Part shown: piece by piece, positions 20,399 to 30,768 of the stretch
Position numbering within the stretch: position 1 is the stretch's first letter
Layout of the letters: the number at the start of each line of letters is the position of its first letter
Translations under genes and position numbers: made by a program
Source of the DNA: an uncultured Geobacteraceae bacterium
GTDB lineage: Bacteria; Desulfobacterota; Desulfuromonadia; Desulfuromonadales; Geopsychrobacteraceae
DNA length: 64,000 bases
Assembly: GCA_937958075.1 (NCBI GenBank)
Contig: CALFFB010000009.1
Span: forward strand, 1-64,000
Reading direction: 5' to 3'
Notes under the pieces: generated by a model
The model's input: only the letters and a program-made list of their open reading frames with translations
Databases searched by the model: none
Told to the model about the DNA's origin: nothing

Positions 20399-20878
20399 GT
20401 GGAGTTGACAGCAAAGATTGAACAGTTGGTGACACCCTTGCTGGATGAGCTGGCGCTGGAACTGGTTGATATGGAATACCGGCGTGAACCCGGCGGCTGG
20501 GTGCTGCGTTTTTATCTCGACAAGGATGGCGGCATTACCCTGGATGACTGTGCTGCTGCCAGTCGTCAGATCAGCTCGTTGCTCGATGTTGAGGATATTA
20601 TCCCCAACGCTTATAATCTGGAGGTTTCTTCTCCAGGGCTCGAGCGTCCGCTGAAGAAGCGTGCGGATTTTGAACGTTTTGCCGGACAGCGCGTAAAGCT
20701 GAAAACTATTGATCCGGTTGATCCGGACGGCACCTCGAAGCGCCGGAAAACCTTCACCGGCGTCCTTGACGGGATCAGCGGTGATGCTGTTGTGCTGGTG
20801 CTCGACGGGCGCTCACCAGTCGCAGTCCATATCGCCTTGCATAATATTGATGCGGCACATCTGGTGCCGGAATTTTAA
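20399..20878 (+). CDS. rimP: Ribosome maturation factor RimP
   Basis: The 159-residue protein helps assemble the 30S subunit. It carries the family pattern: VTPLLDELALELVDMEYRRE near the N-terminus, DDCAAASRQISSLLDVEDII, and the NLEVSSPGLERPLK motif, followed by the SH3-like C-terminal domain. The start is GTG with AAGGA upstream. It heads the conserved rimP-nusA-ylxR-infB-rbfA block. Confidence 0.95.
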   Translation: MELTAKIEQLVTPLLDELALELVDMEYRREPGGWVLRFYLDKDGGITLDDCAAASRQISSLLDVEDIIPNAYNLEVSSPGLERPLKKRADFERFAGQRVKLKTIDPVDPDGTSKRRKTFTGVLDGISGDAVVLVLDGRSPVAVHIALHNIDAAHLVPEF

Positions 20879-20928
20879 ACAGCTGCCGGCTGACAGGTTC
20901 GCCGGTCCATACAAAGGGGTAAAACAGG

Positions 20929-22140
20929 ATGGTGGGTAACCTCAATCACATCATCGATCAGGTTGTAAAAGACAAGGGCATCGACCGGGATGTGCTGATC
21001 GACGCACTTGAGTCTGCGGTTCTATCCGCGGCCAACAAGAAATTCCGTAACACCCGTGATCTCGAAGCGCACTTCAATCCGGAAAACGGCGAAGTTGAAG
21101 TCTTTGAATTCGTCACCGTGGTTGAAGAGGTGATCGACTCCTACAAGGAGATCGACATCGCGGAAGCGCGTGAAATCGATCCCGAGGTCGAGGTCGGTGA
21201 TTCCCTCGGGATGATGCTCGAGGCAGGTTCCTTCAGTCGCATTGCCGCCCAGACCGCCAAGCAGGTTATCATTCAGAAAGTGCGTGAAGCCGAACGTGAG
21301 GGCATCTATTCCGAGTTCAAGGATCGCGTCGGCGAGGTGGTTAACGGCATTGTCAGGCGTTATGAACGCGGTGATCTTATTGTCGACCTTGGTCGTGCCG
21401 AGGCAATACTGCCGAATCGCGAACAGGTCCCGCGGGAAAACTACCGCCAGTCGGATCGGGTGCGGGCCTATATTTCCGAAGTGAAAATGTCAGCCAAGGG
21501 GCCGCAGATCATCCTTTCCCGAACCCATCCGGGGCTGCTGATTTCCCTGTTCGCCTCCGAGGTGCCGGAGATCGCCGAAGGTATTGTTGAAATCAAAGGC
21601 GCGGCACGTGAGCCCGGCAGCCGGGCGAAGATCGCCGTTCTGTCCCATGATGTGGATGTCGATCCGGTGGGGGCCTGTGTCGGCATGCGCGGCTCGCGGG
21701 TACAGAATGTGGTCACCGAGTTGCGCGGGGAACGCATCGATATTATCCCCTGGACCCACGATCCGGCCCGCTTCGCCTGTGCCGCTCTGGCGCCGGCTGA
21801 GGTGTCCCGCGTCTATATCGACGATGAAGACAAGGCCATGGAGATTATTGTTCCTGATGATCAACTGTCCCTCGCTATTGGTAAAAAGGGGCAGAATGTC
21901 CGTCTGGCGGCAAAGTTGATCGGCTGGCGCATCGACATCAAGAGCGAATCGCGGGCCCAGGAAGAAGAGGAAGAACAGGCGCGGATCGAAGAGGCTGCTG
22001 AGGATGCCGTGGCCGAAGCTGCTGCCCCTGAGGCGCCGGAAGATACGCCGGTTGTGGACAGCGACGATGAGCAGGCGGATGAGGTCGGGGCCGAAGCTGA
22101 GCCGACCGAAGAAGCGCCTGAACACAAGGATGGAGCTTGA
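20929..22140 (+). CDS. nusA: Transcription termination/antitermination factor NusA
   Basis: The 403-residue protein has the RNA polymerase-binding N-terminal domain (to about 125), an S1 domain ([21 protein letters not shown], about 133-200) and two KH domains ([37 protein letters not shown]). From about residue 345 it has an acidic glutamate- and alanine-rich tail instead of the E. coli AR repeats. It modulates pausing, termination and antitermination. The gene lies 50 bases after rimP in the same operon, downstream of the leader terminator at 20.35 kb. Confidence 0.97.
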   Translation: MVGNLNHIIDQVVKDKGIDRDVLIDALESAVLSAANKKFRNTRDLEAHFNPENGEVEVFEFVTVVEEVIDSYKEIDIAEAREIDPEVEVGDSLGMMLEAGSFSRIAAQTAKQVIIQKVREAEREGIYSEFKDRVGEVVNGIVRRYERGDLIVDLGRAEAILPNREQVPRENYRQSDRVRAYISEVKMSAKGPQIILSRTHPGLLISLFASEVPEIAEGIVEIKGAAREPGSRAKIAVLSHDVDVDPVGACVGMRGSRVQNVVTELRGERIDIIPWTHDPARFACAALAPAEVSRVYIDDEDKAMEIIVPDDQLSLAIGKKGQNVRLAAKLIGWRIDIKSESRAQEEEEEQARIEEAAEDAVAEAAAPEAPEDTPVVDSDDEQADEVGAEAEPTEEAPEHKDGA

Positions 22141-22149
22141 TCAGGATTG

Positions 22150-22749
22150 ATGAGGGTCGCAGCGGGAAAATCGCCACAGCGCATGTGTGTGGCCTGTCGC
22201 AAAAGTCAGGAGAAAAGCGGGCTTTTACGATTTGTCCTTGATCCTGAGGGGCGCGTTGTGCTCGATTATCGACAGCAGCTCCCCGGTCGTGGCACCTACA
22301 CCTGCGTGAGTCCGCACTGCCTGGCAGCAGCAGTCAAAAAGAATGCCTTCCGCAGAACCTACGCCGATGCGCTGAAGGCCACCGTGGATGCCGCCGAACT
22401 GCAGCAGCAGGCAGCGCGGGCTGTGGAAAAAAGAATTGTCGGGCTGCTGGCGATGGCACGCAAGTCAGGACAGCTGATTTCGGGTTCCAATCAGGTTCTG
22501 GACGGGCTGAAAAAGGCGTCACCACCGGCCCTTGTTGTCATCGCCCGGGATACAGCCGAAGCCATGACCGAACGGATCGTTAGCACCGCCCGTCCATTGG
22601 CGGTAGCAACAGCGCGCATGTTTGATAAATCAACACTGGGCCGGCTGCTCGGTAAAGAAGAGCGCAGCGTCGCAGCGGTAATGCCCGGCGCGCTCGCCGA
22701 TGCGCTGCAGAGTGAATTGTGCAGGTATGAACTGGTAAGGGAGAATTGA
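22150..22749 (+). CDS. YlxR domain fused to L7Ae-type RNA-binding (YlxQ-like) domain
   Basis: The 199-residue protein joins two neighbours that are separate genes in Firmicutes. The YlxR domain (about 10-75) has [19 protein letters not shown] and the PGRGTYTC segment. From about residue 95 a L7Ae/L30e-like domain follows ([21 protein letters not shown]). YlxR proteins bind RNA or RNase P; L7Ae-like proteins bind kink-turns. Its stop codon overlaps the infB start by one base (TGATG), so the two are translationally coupled. The ATG is chosen over an adjacent upstream TTG. Confidence 0.9.
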   Translation: MRVAAGKSPQRMCVACRKSQEKSGLLRFVLDPEGRVVLDYRQQLPGRGTYTCVSPHCLAAAVKKNAFRRTYADALKATVDAAELQQQAARAVEKRIVGLLAMARKSGQLISGSNQVLDGLKKASPPALVVIARDTAEAMTERIVSTARPLAVATARMFDKSTLGRLLGKEERSVAAVMPGALADALQSELCRYELVREN

Positions 22750-25463
22750 TGGGTAAGGTCAGAGTCTACGAACTCGCAAAACAGATGGGTCTGGAAAACA
22801 AGGAACTGCTGACGCGGCTCGCCGATGCCGGTGTTGAGGCCGCTTCGCACGCCAGCTCCTTAAGTGATGAAGATATAAAGAAATTCGAGGCCCATCAGCA
22901 GACACCTCATGAAAAGGTAGAAGAGGCTGTCATCAAGCCGGGCCTGATCCGGCGTAGACGCACGGTCGTCAAGGCGGAACCGGAGTCTGAGGCGGTTTCT
23001 GAGCCGGAGTCAAAGGCGGATGCGTCAGCCGACGAACCGCCGGCAGCCGCTGCGCCGGTCAGGGAGGAAGAGCAAAAGGCCGAGGCTCCGAAACCGGAAG
23101 AATCGCCCGTCACTCCAGCCGCACCACCTGCTGCCGCTACCAGGGAGACAGAAGATACCCCGGTTGCGCCGCCGAAGGCTGAGACCAAAAAGACCGCCGG
23201 CGCCGAACCTGTCGCCGAGAAAAAACCGTCATCAGCAGATGCCGGAGTCCCTGCGGCGAAGGAGCCCAAGGCCGAGGCAGCCGCTCCCGTGGAAGAGGCA
23301 ACGGGGGACCGTGCCAAGATTCTCGGCCGGGTTGAGTTGCCGACCCAGCGCAGCACCGCGCAGCGGCGTGAACAGTCCCAGGGGCGTCCGGCGCGTCCGA
23401 CTTCGCGGCCATCGCGTCCGGACCAGGGGACACAGACCCCGGGCGGCAAGCCCCGGGTACGGCCGGAAGCTGCACCGGTAGCCGCCATGGAACAGCCCTT
23501 GCCGGAGAAGGAAGGGCGGAACAATAAAAAGCGTAAAAAAGGCCGTTATGCCAATGATGCCTTTGATCAGGGCGATGGCCATGTTTCCCGTCGCGGTCGC
23601 CGGGTTGAGGTCTTTGAGCCCGGTCGCATGGGCCAGAAGAAGAAGCGCGGCAAACAGTCCAAGCAGACCCGGCAGACGGAAGTGACCATCAGCAAGGCCA
23701 TCAAGCGGGTCATCAAGATCAGCGACTCCATCACCGTCGGTGAGCTGGCCAAGCGCATGGGGGTCAAGGCCAACGAACTCATTGCCGAACTCATGCGTCA
23801 GGGCTCGATGGTGACCATCAACCATCCCCTCGATTATGAATCGGCGGCGATTCTAGCATCCGAGTTCAACTACGAAGTGGAAAATGTGGCTTTTGACGAG
23901 GAATCAATCCTTGAAGTCGAGATGCCCAAGGAAAAGGATGCGGCGGAAGATCTGCGTATCCGGCCACCGGTGGTGACCATCATGGGCCATGTTGACCACG
24001 GTAAAACCAGCCTGCTCGATGCCATTCGGGAAGCGCGGGTCACCGAGGGCGAAGCCGGTGGTATCACCCAGCACATCGGTGCCTACGATGTGGAGCTCGA
24101 CGGGCGCAAGATCACCTTCCTCGATACGCCCGGTCACGAGGCCTTTACGGCCATGCGGGCGCGGGGTGCCGGGGTAACGGATATCGTCATTCTGGTGGTG
24201 GCGGCCGATGACGGGGTGATGCCGCAAACCAAGGAAGCCATCAATCACTCCAAGGCTGCCGGCGTGCCGATTATCGTCGCCATCAACAAGATAGACAAGC
24301 CGGAAGCCAATCCTGACCGGGTCAAGCAGGAGCTGACAGAATTCGAACTGGTGCCGGAAGAGTGGGGCGGTGAGACCATTTATGTCGAGGTTTCCGCCAA
24401 GCAGAAGACAAACCTTGATACCCTGCTGGAGATGATTCTGCTTCAGGCGGAAGTTCTCGAACTGCGGGCAAATCCCGACAAGCGCGCCAAGGGCTCCATT
24501 GTCGAGGCCCGGCTCGATAAAGGGCGCGGACCGGTGGCCACGGTGCTGGTTCAGGACGGGACCCTGAAGGTTGGTGATTCCATTGTCGCCGGTCTGCATT
24601 TCGGTCGTGTACGCTCGATGACAGCGGCCAATGGCGACCAGGTCAAGGAGGCCGGACCATCCTTCCCCGTTGAGGTGACCGGCCTGGGCGGCGTGCCCGA
24701 CGCCGGGGATACCTTCCATGCGGTCGAGAATGAAAAAGCTGCCAAGGAGGTTTCCCAGCATCGCCAGTCAAAGCAACGTGAGATTGATCTGGCCAAGAGC
24801 AGCAAGGCCTCCCTTGATCAGCTGTTTGCCCGCATGCAGGAGGGCGCGGTCGAGGAGCTGGCGGTGATCATCAAGGCCGATGTTCAGGGTTCTGTCGAAG
24901 CGGTTCGTGACGCTCTGGAGAAACTGTCCACTGACAGCTGTCGTCTCAATGTGATCCACACCGGTGTCGGCGGTATTTCCGAGAGTGATGTAACCCTTGC
25001 CACCGCCTCCAACGCCATCGTCCTTGGATTCAACGTCCGTCCTGAAGCCAAGGCGCGAACTCTGGCGGAAAATGAAACCGTGGATATCCGCCTGTACAGT
25101 GTCATCTATGACGCCGTCAATGATATTCACGATGCCATGGAGGGGCTGCTGGCTCCGACCCTCAAGGAGAAGCAGCTGGGCCATGCTGAAATCCGTGAAA
25201 CCTTCCATGTGACCCGCGTCGGCACGATTGCCGGTTGCTATGTCACCGACGGCAAGATTGTCCGTAACGCCAAGGCTCGACTGGTGCGTGACAATGTCGT
25301 TGTCTGGGAAGGAAAACTCAGTTCCCTGAAGCGATTCAAGGATGATGCCCGGGAGGTCACCTCCGGTTACGAATGCGGTATCGGTCTGGAAAACTACAAC
25401 GACCTCAAACAGGGTGATGTTATTGAAGCCTTTGAAGTGGAAGAGGTCAAGACTGTCCTCTAG
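22749..25463 (+). CDS. infB: Translation initiation factor IF-2
   Basis: The 904-residue GTPase delivers fMet-tRNA to the ribosome. An N-terminal IF2_N domain ([11 protein letters not shown] start) is followed by a long low-complexity Glu/Ala/Pro/Lys-rich linker (about 55-260). A second IF2_N domain and the G domain follow, with G1 GHVDHGKT at 413-420, DTPGHEAF and [10 protein letters not shown]. Domains II, III and IV make up the C-terminal half. Length and layout match long bacterial IF-2. It sits in the standard place between nusA and rbfA. Confidence 0.97.
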   Translation: MGKVRVYELAKQMGLENKELLTRLADAGVEAASHASSLSDEDIKKFEAHQQTPHEKVEEAVIKPGLIRRRRTVVKAEPESEAVSEPESKADASADEPPAAAAPVREEEQKAEAPKPEESPVTPAAPPAAATRETEDTPVAPPKAETKKTAGAEPVAEKKPSSADAGVPAAKEPKAEAAAPVEEATGDRAKILGRVELPTQRSTAQRREQSQGRPARPTSRPSRPDQGTQTPGGKPRVRPEAAPVAAMEQPLPEKEGRNNKKRKKGRYANDAFDQGDGHVSRRGRRVEVFEPGRMGQKKKRGKQSKQTRQTEVTISKAIKRVIKISDSITVGELAKRMGVKANELIAELMRQGSMVTINHPLDYESAAILASEFNYEVENVAFDEESILEVEMPKEKDAAEDLRIRPPVVTIMGHVDHGKTSLLDAIREARVTEGEAGGITQHIGAYDVELDGRKITFLDTPGHEAFTAMRARGAGVTDIVILVVAADDGVMPQTKEAINHSKAAGVPIIVAINKIDKPEANPDRVKQELTEFELVPEEWGGETIYVEVSAKQKTNLDTLLEMILLQAEVLELRANPDKRAKGSIVEARLDKGRGPVATVLVQDGTLKVGDSIVAGLHFGRVRSMTAANGDQVKEAGPSFPVEVTGLGGVPDAGDTFHAVENEKAAKEVSQHRQSKQREIDLAKSSKASLDQLFARMQEGAVEELAVIIKADVQGSVEAVRDALEKLSTDSCRLNVIHTGVGGISESDVTLATASNAIVLGFNVRPEAKARTLAENETVDIRLYSVIYDAVNDIHDAMEGLLAPTLKEKQLGHAEIRETFHVTRVGTIAGCYVTDGKIVRNAKARLVRDNVVVWEGKLSSLKRFKDDAREVTSGYECGIGLENYNDLKQGDVIEAFEVEEVKTVL

Positions 25464-25481
25464 GTACGCCCCGGGGTCGGC

Positions 25482-25781
25482 ATGATCGTCGGTGTGTTGC
25501 GACTTGATATCCGGCTGCATGCAGCATCGGAGCTCAAACAGAAGCGTTCCCAGGTGAAACGGTTGTTGAACCGGATCAGGGCCGACTATCCGGTGTCTGC
25601 AGCTGAGGTCGGTCATCAGGATCTACTGCAGCGCAGTCTCATCGGTATCAGTCTGGTGTCAACCAGCGAAAAGCTGATCAGTGCGGTTTTTGCACGAATT
25701 GAAGAGCAGGTTGAAATGACAGGGATGAACATCATCGCTGCCGACCTTGAATACAGCCATTACGGAGATGATGTCCAGTGA
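25482..25781 (+). CDS. DUF503 family protein (YlxP-like)
   Basis: The 99-residue protein starts MIVGVLRLDIRLHAASELKQKRSQVKRLLNRIR, the typical DUF503 N-terminus, and continues with SAAEVGHQDLLQRSLIGISLVS. The family is regularly found next to infB and rbfA and has been linked to translation or ribosome assembly; its reaction is not known. The end overlaps the rbfA GTG start by four bases. Confidence 0.88.
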   Translation: MIVGVLRLDIRLHAASELKQKRSQVKRLLNRIRADYPVSAAEVGHQDLLQRSLIGISLVSTSEKLISAVFARIEEQVEMTGMNIIAADLEYSHYGDDVQ

Positions 25782-26140
25782 GCAGCTTTCGCCCGGAACG
25801 GGTTGCCGAACAGATTCATCAGGAAGCAACACAGTTGGTGTTGCACCGGATAAAAGACCCCCGGGTTGCCGGTGTGACCTTGACCGGCGTCAGGGTGTCA
25901 CGGGATTTGAGCCTGGCCCGCATCTACTTTACCGTGACCGATCTGGATACCCTTGATGCAGCGCAACGCGGCCTGAAAAGCGCCGCACCCTTTATCCGCC
26001 GCGAATTGAGTCAGATCATGCGGCTGCGTTATACCCCCGAGATCAAATTCCAGTTTGATGAGTCGGTCAGCCGTGGCCAGCGCATCGAGGAATTACTGCG
26101 TCAGGCCGGAGTGCAGGGGGAAGATCAGGATGCTGAGTGA
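25778..26140 (+). CDS. rbfA: Ribosome-binding factor A
   Basis: The 120-residue protein has a KH-like fold needed for late 16S rRNA and 30S maturation. It shows RVAEQIHQEATQLVLHRIKDPRVAGVTLTGVRVSRDLSLARIYFTV, the RbfA core, and the LRYTPEIKFQFDESVSRG ending. It starts with GTG inside the end of the DUF503 gene (GTGA overlap). Its own end overlaps the next gene by 11 bases. Confidence 0.95.
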   Translation: MSSFRPERVAEQIHQEATQLVLHRIKDPRVAGVTLTGVRVSRDLSLARIYFTVTDLDTLDAAQRGLKSAAPFIRRELSQIMRLRYTPEIKFQFDESVSRGQRIEELLRQAGVQGEDQDAE

Positions 26141-27080
26141 GATTGTCAAGGCCCTGAGCACAGCCAATTCCGTACTGGTCGCCGCCCATGAAAGTCCGGA
26201 CGGCGATGCCATTGGCTCAACCCTGGCACTGGGTCTGGCGTTGCGCGAAATGGGCAAAGAGGTCGTGATCTGTAACGTGGATGGTGTCCCCGATATCCTG
26301 TCTTTTCTGCCGGGGAGCGATCTGGTTCAGACGGCTGTCGCCGACTCCGCCCGCTTTGATCTGGGCTTTCTGCTGGATGCCGGGGAGTTGCGTCGCGCCG
26401 GGTTTGCCATGGAGAATCATTGCGCAACCCTGGTCAACATGGATCATCACCCCCATTCCGATTATGGTGATATCCGTTACGTTGATACCGGTGCCAGCGC
26501 CACGGCGGTGCTGATCTACCGTCTGCTGCTGGCCTGCGAGCACCCGTTGAGCCTCAATGTCGCAAAGGCGCTCTATGTTGGTCTGATCTCCGATACCGGG
26601 TCATTCCGTTACTCGAGCGCCAATCGTGAAGCCTTTACTGTGGCTGGAGAACTGGTCGATATCGGTGTTGATCCCTGGGATGTCGCCAGCCATCTGTATG
26701 AAAGCTACCCGCTGAAACGGATGCAGCTCCTCGGTCGGGTACTGGCCTCCCTGGATGTGTCTGCTTGCGGCCGGTATGCCTCCGTCGCACTACTGCAGGA
26801 CGACCTGCGTCAGGTTGGTGCCGATATGGAGCTTTCAGACGGTTTTGTCAACTATCCGCGGGCCATCAAGGGGGTTGAGGTGGCCCTGTTTATTCGTCAG
26901 CAGCAGGACAATGTTTATCAGTTCAGCTTTCGCTCCCGAGGAACCATCGACGTTGGTTCCCTCGCCAGATCCCTTGGCGGGGGCGGCCATCACAACGCCG
27001 CCGGAGCCAAGATTGAAGCTGCTACCTGTGCTGCTGCCCGCACTATTGCCTACCACCACCTTGACCGCCTTCTGAGCTGA
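26130..27080 (+). CDS. nrnA: DHH-family phosphoesterase, NrnA-like (nanoRNase/pAp phosphatase)
   Basis: The 316-residue protein carries the DHH motifs HESPDGDAIGS, a DAGE motif (LLDAGELRR), VNMDHHPHSDYG and LISDTGSFRYS. The C-terminal DHHA1 domain has the substrate-binding loop LGGGGHHNAAGA. NrnA enzymes degrade short oligoribonucleotides and 3'-phosphoadenosine 5'-phosphate; its place between rbfA and truB is conserved in many bacteria. The start is the ATG preceded by CAGG inside rbfA; the frame is open for 25 further codons upstream but those lie within rbfA. Confidence 0.92.
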   Translation: MLSEIVKALSTANSVLVAAHESPDGDAIGSTLALGLALREMGKEVVICNVDGVPDILSFLPGSDLVQTAVADSARFDLGFLLDAGELRRAGFAMENHCATLVNMDHHPHSDYGDIRYVDTGASATAVLIYRLLLACEHPLSLNVAKALYVGLISDTGSFRYSSANREAFTVAGELVDIGVDPWDVASHLYESYPLKRMQLLGRVLASLDVSACGRYASVALLQDDLRQVGADMELSDGFVNYPRAIKGVEVALFIRQQQDNVYQFSFRSRGTIDVGSLARSLGGGGHHNAAGAKIEAATCAAARTIAYHHLDRLLS

Positions 27081-27087
27081 TTCTTTC

Positions 27088-27990
27088 GTGCACGGAATTC
27101 TTCTCGTCGACAAACCCCGGGGCCTGACTTCCCATGATGTGGTTCGCAAAATCAGGCAACTGTACCGAACGCGCAAGGTCGGACATGCCGGGACCCTTGA
27201 TCCTTTGGCGACGGGCGTACTGGTGGTGGCTGTCGGCGACGGGACGAAGATCCTGCAGTTTCTCTTTGACGATACCAAGAGCTATCGGGCGACCTTGCGC
27301 CTGGGGGTGGCAACGGATACCTTTGATGCCGATGGCCAGGTTCTGGCAACCAGAGAGGTCCCCCCCCTGGATATGGACAAAATAAACGCTGCCTGCAGGC
27401 CATTTCGTGGCGTGATCGAACAGTTGCCGCCCATGTATTCGGCGTTGAAACACCAGGGCGTGCCCCTGTACGAACTGGCCAGAAAAGGACAGGAAATAGA
27501 GCGTCAGGCACGGCAGATCTGTATTTCACGGCTGAATGTCTGTAGTTACTCCGCTCCTGAGCTGACGATTGAGGTTGATTGTTCCAAGGGCACCTATATC
27601 CGCTCGTTGGCTTCGGATCTAGGTGACGGGCTGGGGTGCGGCGCTCATCTCACTGCTTTGCGGCGCCTGCGCAGTGGCGTCTTTAGCCTGGAAAACTGTT
27701 ATACCCTTGAGCAGCTGCGACAGCTGGAACAGCCGGCGGCTGCTTTGATCCCCCTGCCTGAAGCCCTTGGGGCTTTTGCCGTCGTCTATCCTGATGTCGC
27801 GGCGGTGCAGGACCTGGGGCACGGTATCCCCCCGCAACGGACATCCTGTCAACTGCCCGACGGCCTCCAGCCCGGCGATCTGGTGCGCCTGCAGCAGGAT
27901 CGGCAGCTCCTCGCCGTGGCTCGCTACCAGCCTGATCGGAGAAGAGAAAAGCGCGGAGATTTCGAATTGATACGAGTGTTCGCCGGGTAG
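27088..27990 (+). CDS. truB: tRNA pseudouridine(55) synthase TruB
   Basis: The 300-residue protein makes pseudouridine 55 in the T-loop of tRNAs. The catalytic Asp38 is in GHAGTLDPLATG. KSYRATLRLGVATDTFDADG, PPMYSALKHQGVPLYELARKG and CSKGTYIRSLASDLG follow as in the family. A C-terminal PUA-like extension is present. The start is GTG. Confidence 0.96.
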   Translation: MHGILLVDKPRGLTSHDVVRKIRQLYRTRKVGHAGTLDPLATGVLVVAVGDGTKILQFLFDDTKSYRATLRLGVATDTFDADGQVLATREVPPLDMDKINAACRPFRGVIEQLPPMYSALKHQGVPLYELARKGQEIERQARQICISRLNVCSYSAPELTIEVDCSKGTYIRSLASDLGDGLGCGAHLTALRRLRSGVFSLENCYTLEQLRQLEQPAAALIPLPEALGAFAVVYPDVAAVQDLGHGIPPQRTSCQLPDGLQPGDLVRLQQDRQLLAVARYQPDRRREKRGDFELIRVFAG

Positions 27991-28010
27991 GTGGACAACG
28001 CGAATAAGCC

Positions 28011-28040
28011 TTTACATGGTCATTTTACCTGTGGTAGAAA
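28011..28040 (+). promoter_or_regulatory. Candidate promoter of rpsO
   Basis: TTTACA and TAGAAA are separated by 18 bases, about 70 bases before the rpsO start in the 120-base truB-rpsO gap. The match is moderate; read-through from truB is also possible. Confidence 0.4.
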
Positions 28041-28110
28041 CCGCAGACGACCAAAATATACTTAACAGCCACGCCACTGGCTTAATGAACACAACAAAAA
28101 GGAGAATGCA

Positions 28111-28377
28111 GTGCTGGGTACAGAACGTAAACAGGAAATTATCAACGAGTACAAACGTCACGAAGGTGACACCGGATCGCCGGAGGTGCAGATCGCTATT
28201 TTGACCGAGCGTATCAACTATCTGACCGATCATTTCAAGACCCACAAGAAAGATCATCATTCCCGTCGCGGCCTGTTGAAGATGGTCGGCCAGCGTCGTC
28301 GCCTGCTGAACTATCTGATCAAGCAGGATGTCGAACGTTATCGCAGTCTGATCAAGGCCCTCGGCCTGCGGCGTTAG
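28111..28377 (+). CDS. rpsO: 30S ribosomal protein S15
   Basis: The 88-residue protein is standard length for S15, a primary 16S rRNA-binding protein of the central domain. Motifs include [32 protein letters not shown] and RRRLLNYL. It starts with GTG and is preceded by AAAAAGGAGAA. It is followed by pnp, as in many proteobacteria. Confidence 0.97.
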   Translation: MLGTERKQEIINEYKRHEGDTGSPEVQIAILTERINYLTDHFKTHKKDHHSRRGLLKMVGQRRRLLNYLIKQDVERYRSLIKALGLRR

Positions 28378-28383
28378 TTAGCG

Positions 28384-28422
28384 GCGCAGGGCGGCTCCCT
28401 TGATAAAACAGCCGCCCTGCGC
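28384..28422 (+). terminator. Strong hairpin after rpsO (terminator or RNase III-type processing stem)
   Basis: A perfect 13-base-pair GC-rich stem (GCGCAGGGCGGCT and its complement) encloses a 13-base loop, starting 7 bases after the rpsO stop. There is no T-run after it, so termination is uncertain. In E. coli the rpsO-pnp gap carries hairpins cut by RNase III in pnp autoregulation, which is a parallel rather than proof. Confidence 0.7.
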
Positions 28423-28450
28423 ACAGTGTTCATCATGGAGGTTGTCCGGA

Positions 28451-28480
28451 GAGAAGGCCCGGTGATCATCGGGTCTTGTC
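28451..28480 (+). promoter_or_regulatory. Second hairpin in the pnp leader
   Basis: An imperfect palindrome centred on TGATCA (AGGCCCGG / TCGGGTCT, two G-U pairs), with flanking GAGA and TCTC arms that can extend the pairing. Together with the preceding hairpin it gives the pnp leader two stem-loops within 100 bases. Confidence 0.5.
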
Positions 28481-28557
28481 TCAGGCCATCCTCCTTTTAT
28501 TATCAACCTAACAAATGATGAACCGGTCGTTGCCGGTCATCACCAAGGAGATGAAGC

Positions 28558-30657
28558 ATGGCTTACCACAGAGTAGAAATTCCTTTTAACGGTCAACCCT
28601 TTATTATCGAAACCGGCAAGGTTGCCCGGCAGGCCGATGGCGCTGTCATCGTCACCTACGGCGAGACCAAGGTACTCTGTACCGCCGTTTCCAGCCGCTC
28701 CATGCGCGAAGGGCAGGACTTTTTCCCCCTGACCGTCAACTATTCAGAAAAATTCTATGCCAGTGGCAAGATTCCCGGTTCCTTTTTCCGTCGTGAGCGG
28801 GGTGCCAGCGAGCGCGAAACCCTGATCTGTCGTTTGATCGATCGCCCCATGCGGCCACTGTTTCCCAACGGTTACCTGTTTGAAACCCAGATTATGCCGA
28901 CGGTGATTTCCGCTGATCTGGTTAATGATCCTGATACGCTGGCCATGGTTGCCGCCTCGGCCTGTGTCGAAGTGTCCGATATTCCCTTTGAAGGTCCAAT
29001 TGCGGCGGTGCGGGTCGGTCGCGTCGAGGGTGAGCTGGTGGCCAACCCGACCCTGGAACAGATGCAGGTCAGTGATGTCGAACTGGTGGTTGCCGGTTCC
29101 CGCGATGCCATCATGATGGTCGAAGGGGAATCAAAATTCTTAAGCGAAGACGAGATGCTTGAAGCCGTTTTCTTCGGTCATCAGGCGCTGCAGCCCCTCA
29201 TCGATGTGCAGCTTGAGCTGGCTCGACTGGTCGGCAAGGAAAAACGCGCTTTTGAACCGCCTCAGAAGGATCCGGAGCTGGCGCAAAAGGTGGCTGATCT
29301 GGCGGAAAAGAAGATTCAGGACGCCGTCAAGATCCAGGTCAAGCAGGACCGCTACGCCGCCCTCGCCGAGATACGCAAAGAGGTCAAAGAGCAGCTGGCC
29401 GTTGAATTCGAAGGTCGTGAAGGTGAAGTATCCGGGGCTCTGGGTTCTCTGGAAAAGACGGTCGTGCGCCGGATGGTCACCAAGGATCGTATCCGCATTG
29501 ACGGCCGTGGCATGGCGGACATCCGCCCCATCAGCTGCGAGGTCGGGGTGCTGCCCCGGGCACACGGCAGCGCCCTGTTTACCCGCGGCGAGACGCAGGC
29601 TCTGGTGACGACGACCCTGGGAACTTCATCCGACGAACAGCGGATGGATAACATCCAGGGGATGGAGTTCAAGAAGTTCATGCTTCATTACAACTTCCCC
29701 CCGTTCTGCGTTGGCGAAACCAGTATGCGGCTGTTCCCTGGTCGTCGCGAAATCGGCCACGGCATGCTGGCCGAACGCAGTGCCGCCCAGGTTCTTCCGC
29801 AGCATGAGGACTTCCCCTATACCATCCGCATTGTTTCGGAGATTCTTGAGTCCAACGGCTCATCGTCCATGGCTTCGGTGTGTGGTGCCTCCATGGCGCT
29901 GATGGACGCCGGGGTACCGGTGACGGAACCCATTGCCGGTATCGCCATGGGGCTGATCAAGGAAGGGGAGGATGTTGCGGTTCTGTCTGACATCCTTGGT
30001 GATGAAGATCACTTAGGTGATATGGATTTCAAGGTTACCGGTACCGAGCGCGGCATTACCGCGTTGCAGATGGACATCAAGATTTCCGGCGTTACTCGGG
30101 AAATCATGCAGCAGGCCCTCGAACAGGCCAGAGCCGGTCGCGTCCATATCCTGGGCGAAATGGCCAAGGCGATTGCCGCGCCCCGCAGCGAACTGTCACA
30201 GCACGCGCCCCAGATCACCAGTATCAAGGTCAAGCAGGATCAGGTGCGGACAGTCATCGGTTCCGGTGGTAAAAATATCCGTGGTATCATCGAGGTCACC
30301 GGTTGTTCCATCGACATCCAGGATGACGGTACCATTCATATCGCATCAGCGGATGGAAATGCTGCCAAACTGGCTATTAAAATGATCCGTGATCTGACTC
30401 AGGAAGCGGAAGTGGATAAGCTTTATATGGGTAAAGTCAGGAAGATCATGGAGTTCGGTGCCTTTGTGGAAATCTTCCCCGGTACCGACGGCCTGATTCA
30501 TGTGTCCGAATTGGCCAATGAGCGCGTAAAAAATGTGACCGACGTCCTGCAGGAAGGGGATGAGGTGCTCGTCAAGTGTATCGGCGTTGATCGTCAGGGC
30601 AAGATCAAGCTGTCACGCAAAGCAGCTATCGGTATGAGCATGCCGGAAGCAGAATAA
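28558..30657 (+). CDS. pnp: Polyribonucleotide nucleotidyltransferase (PNPase)
   Basis: The 699-residue phosphorolytic 3'-5' exoribonuclease forms a trimer in the RNA degradosome. Two RNase PH domains are visible ([29 protein letters not shown]; then [47 protein letters not shown]). A KH domain ([20 protein letters not shown], about 565-585) and an S1 domain ([28 protein letters not shown], about 622-650) complete it. The ribosome binding site is AAGGAG. It is separated from rpsO by a 180-base leader with two hairpins. Confidence 0.97.
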   Translation: MAYHRVEIPFNGQPFIIETGKVARQADGAVIVTYGETKVLCTAVSSRSMREGQDFFPLTVNYSEKFYASGKIPGSFFRRERGASERETLICRLIDRPMRPLFPNGYLFETQIMPTVISADLVNDPDTLAMVAASACVEVSDIPFEGPIAAVRVGRVEGELVANPTLEQMQVSDVELVVAGSRDAIMMVEGESKFLSEDEMLEAVFFGHQALQPLIDVQLELARLVGKEKRAFEPPQKDPELAQKVADLAEKKIQDAVKIQVKQDRYAALAEIRKEVKEQLAVEFEGREGEVSGALGSLEKTVVRRMVTKDRIRIDGRGMADIRPISCEVGVLPRAHGSALFTRGETQALVTTTLGTSSDEQRMDNIQGMEFKKFMLHYNFPPFCVGETSMRLFPGRREIGHGMLAERSAAQVLPQHEDFPYTIRIVSEILESNGSSSMASVCGASMALMDAGVPVTEPIAGIAMGLIKEGEDVAVLSDILGDEDHLGDMDFKVTGTERGITALQMDIKISGVTREIMQQALEQARAGRVHILGEMAKAIAAPRSELSQHAPQITSIKVKQDQVRTVIGSGGKNIRGIIEVTGCSIDIQDDGTIHIASADGNAAKLAIKMIRDLTQEAEVDKLYMGKVRKIMEFGAFVEIFPGTDGLIHVSELANERVKNVTDVLQEGDEVLVKCIGVDRQGKIKLSRKAAIGMSMPEAE

Positions 30658-30768
30658 TCATATTGCCTTTGTTTCAGTAGGACAATCATGACAAGCGATG
30701 GCCGTGAAGAGGTAACTTTTTACGGCCATCGTTCGTTGCAGCCATTTAAAGTACAGGTGATGTCGGCA

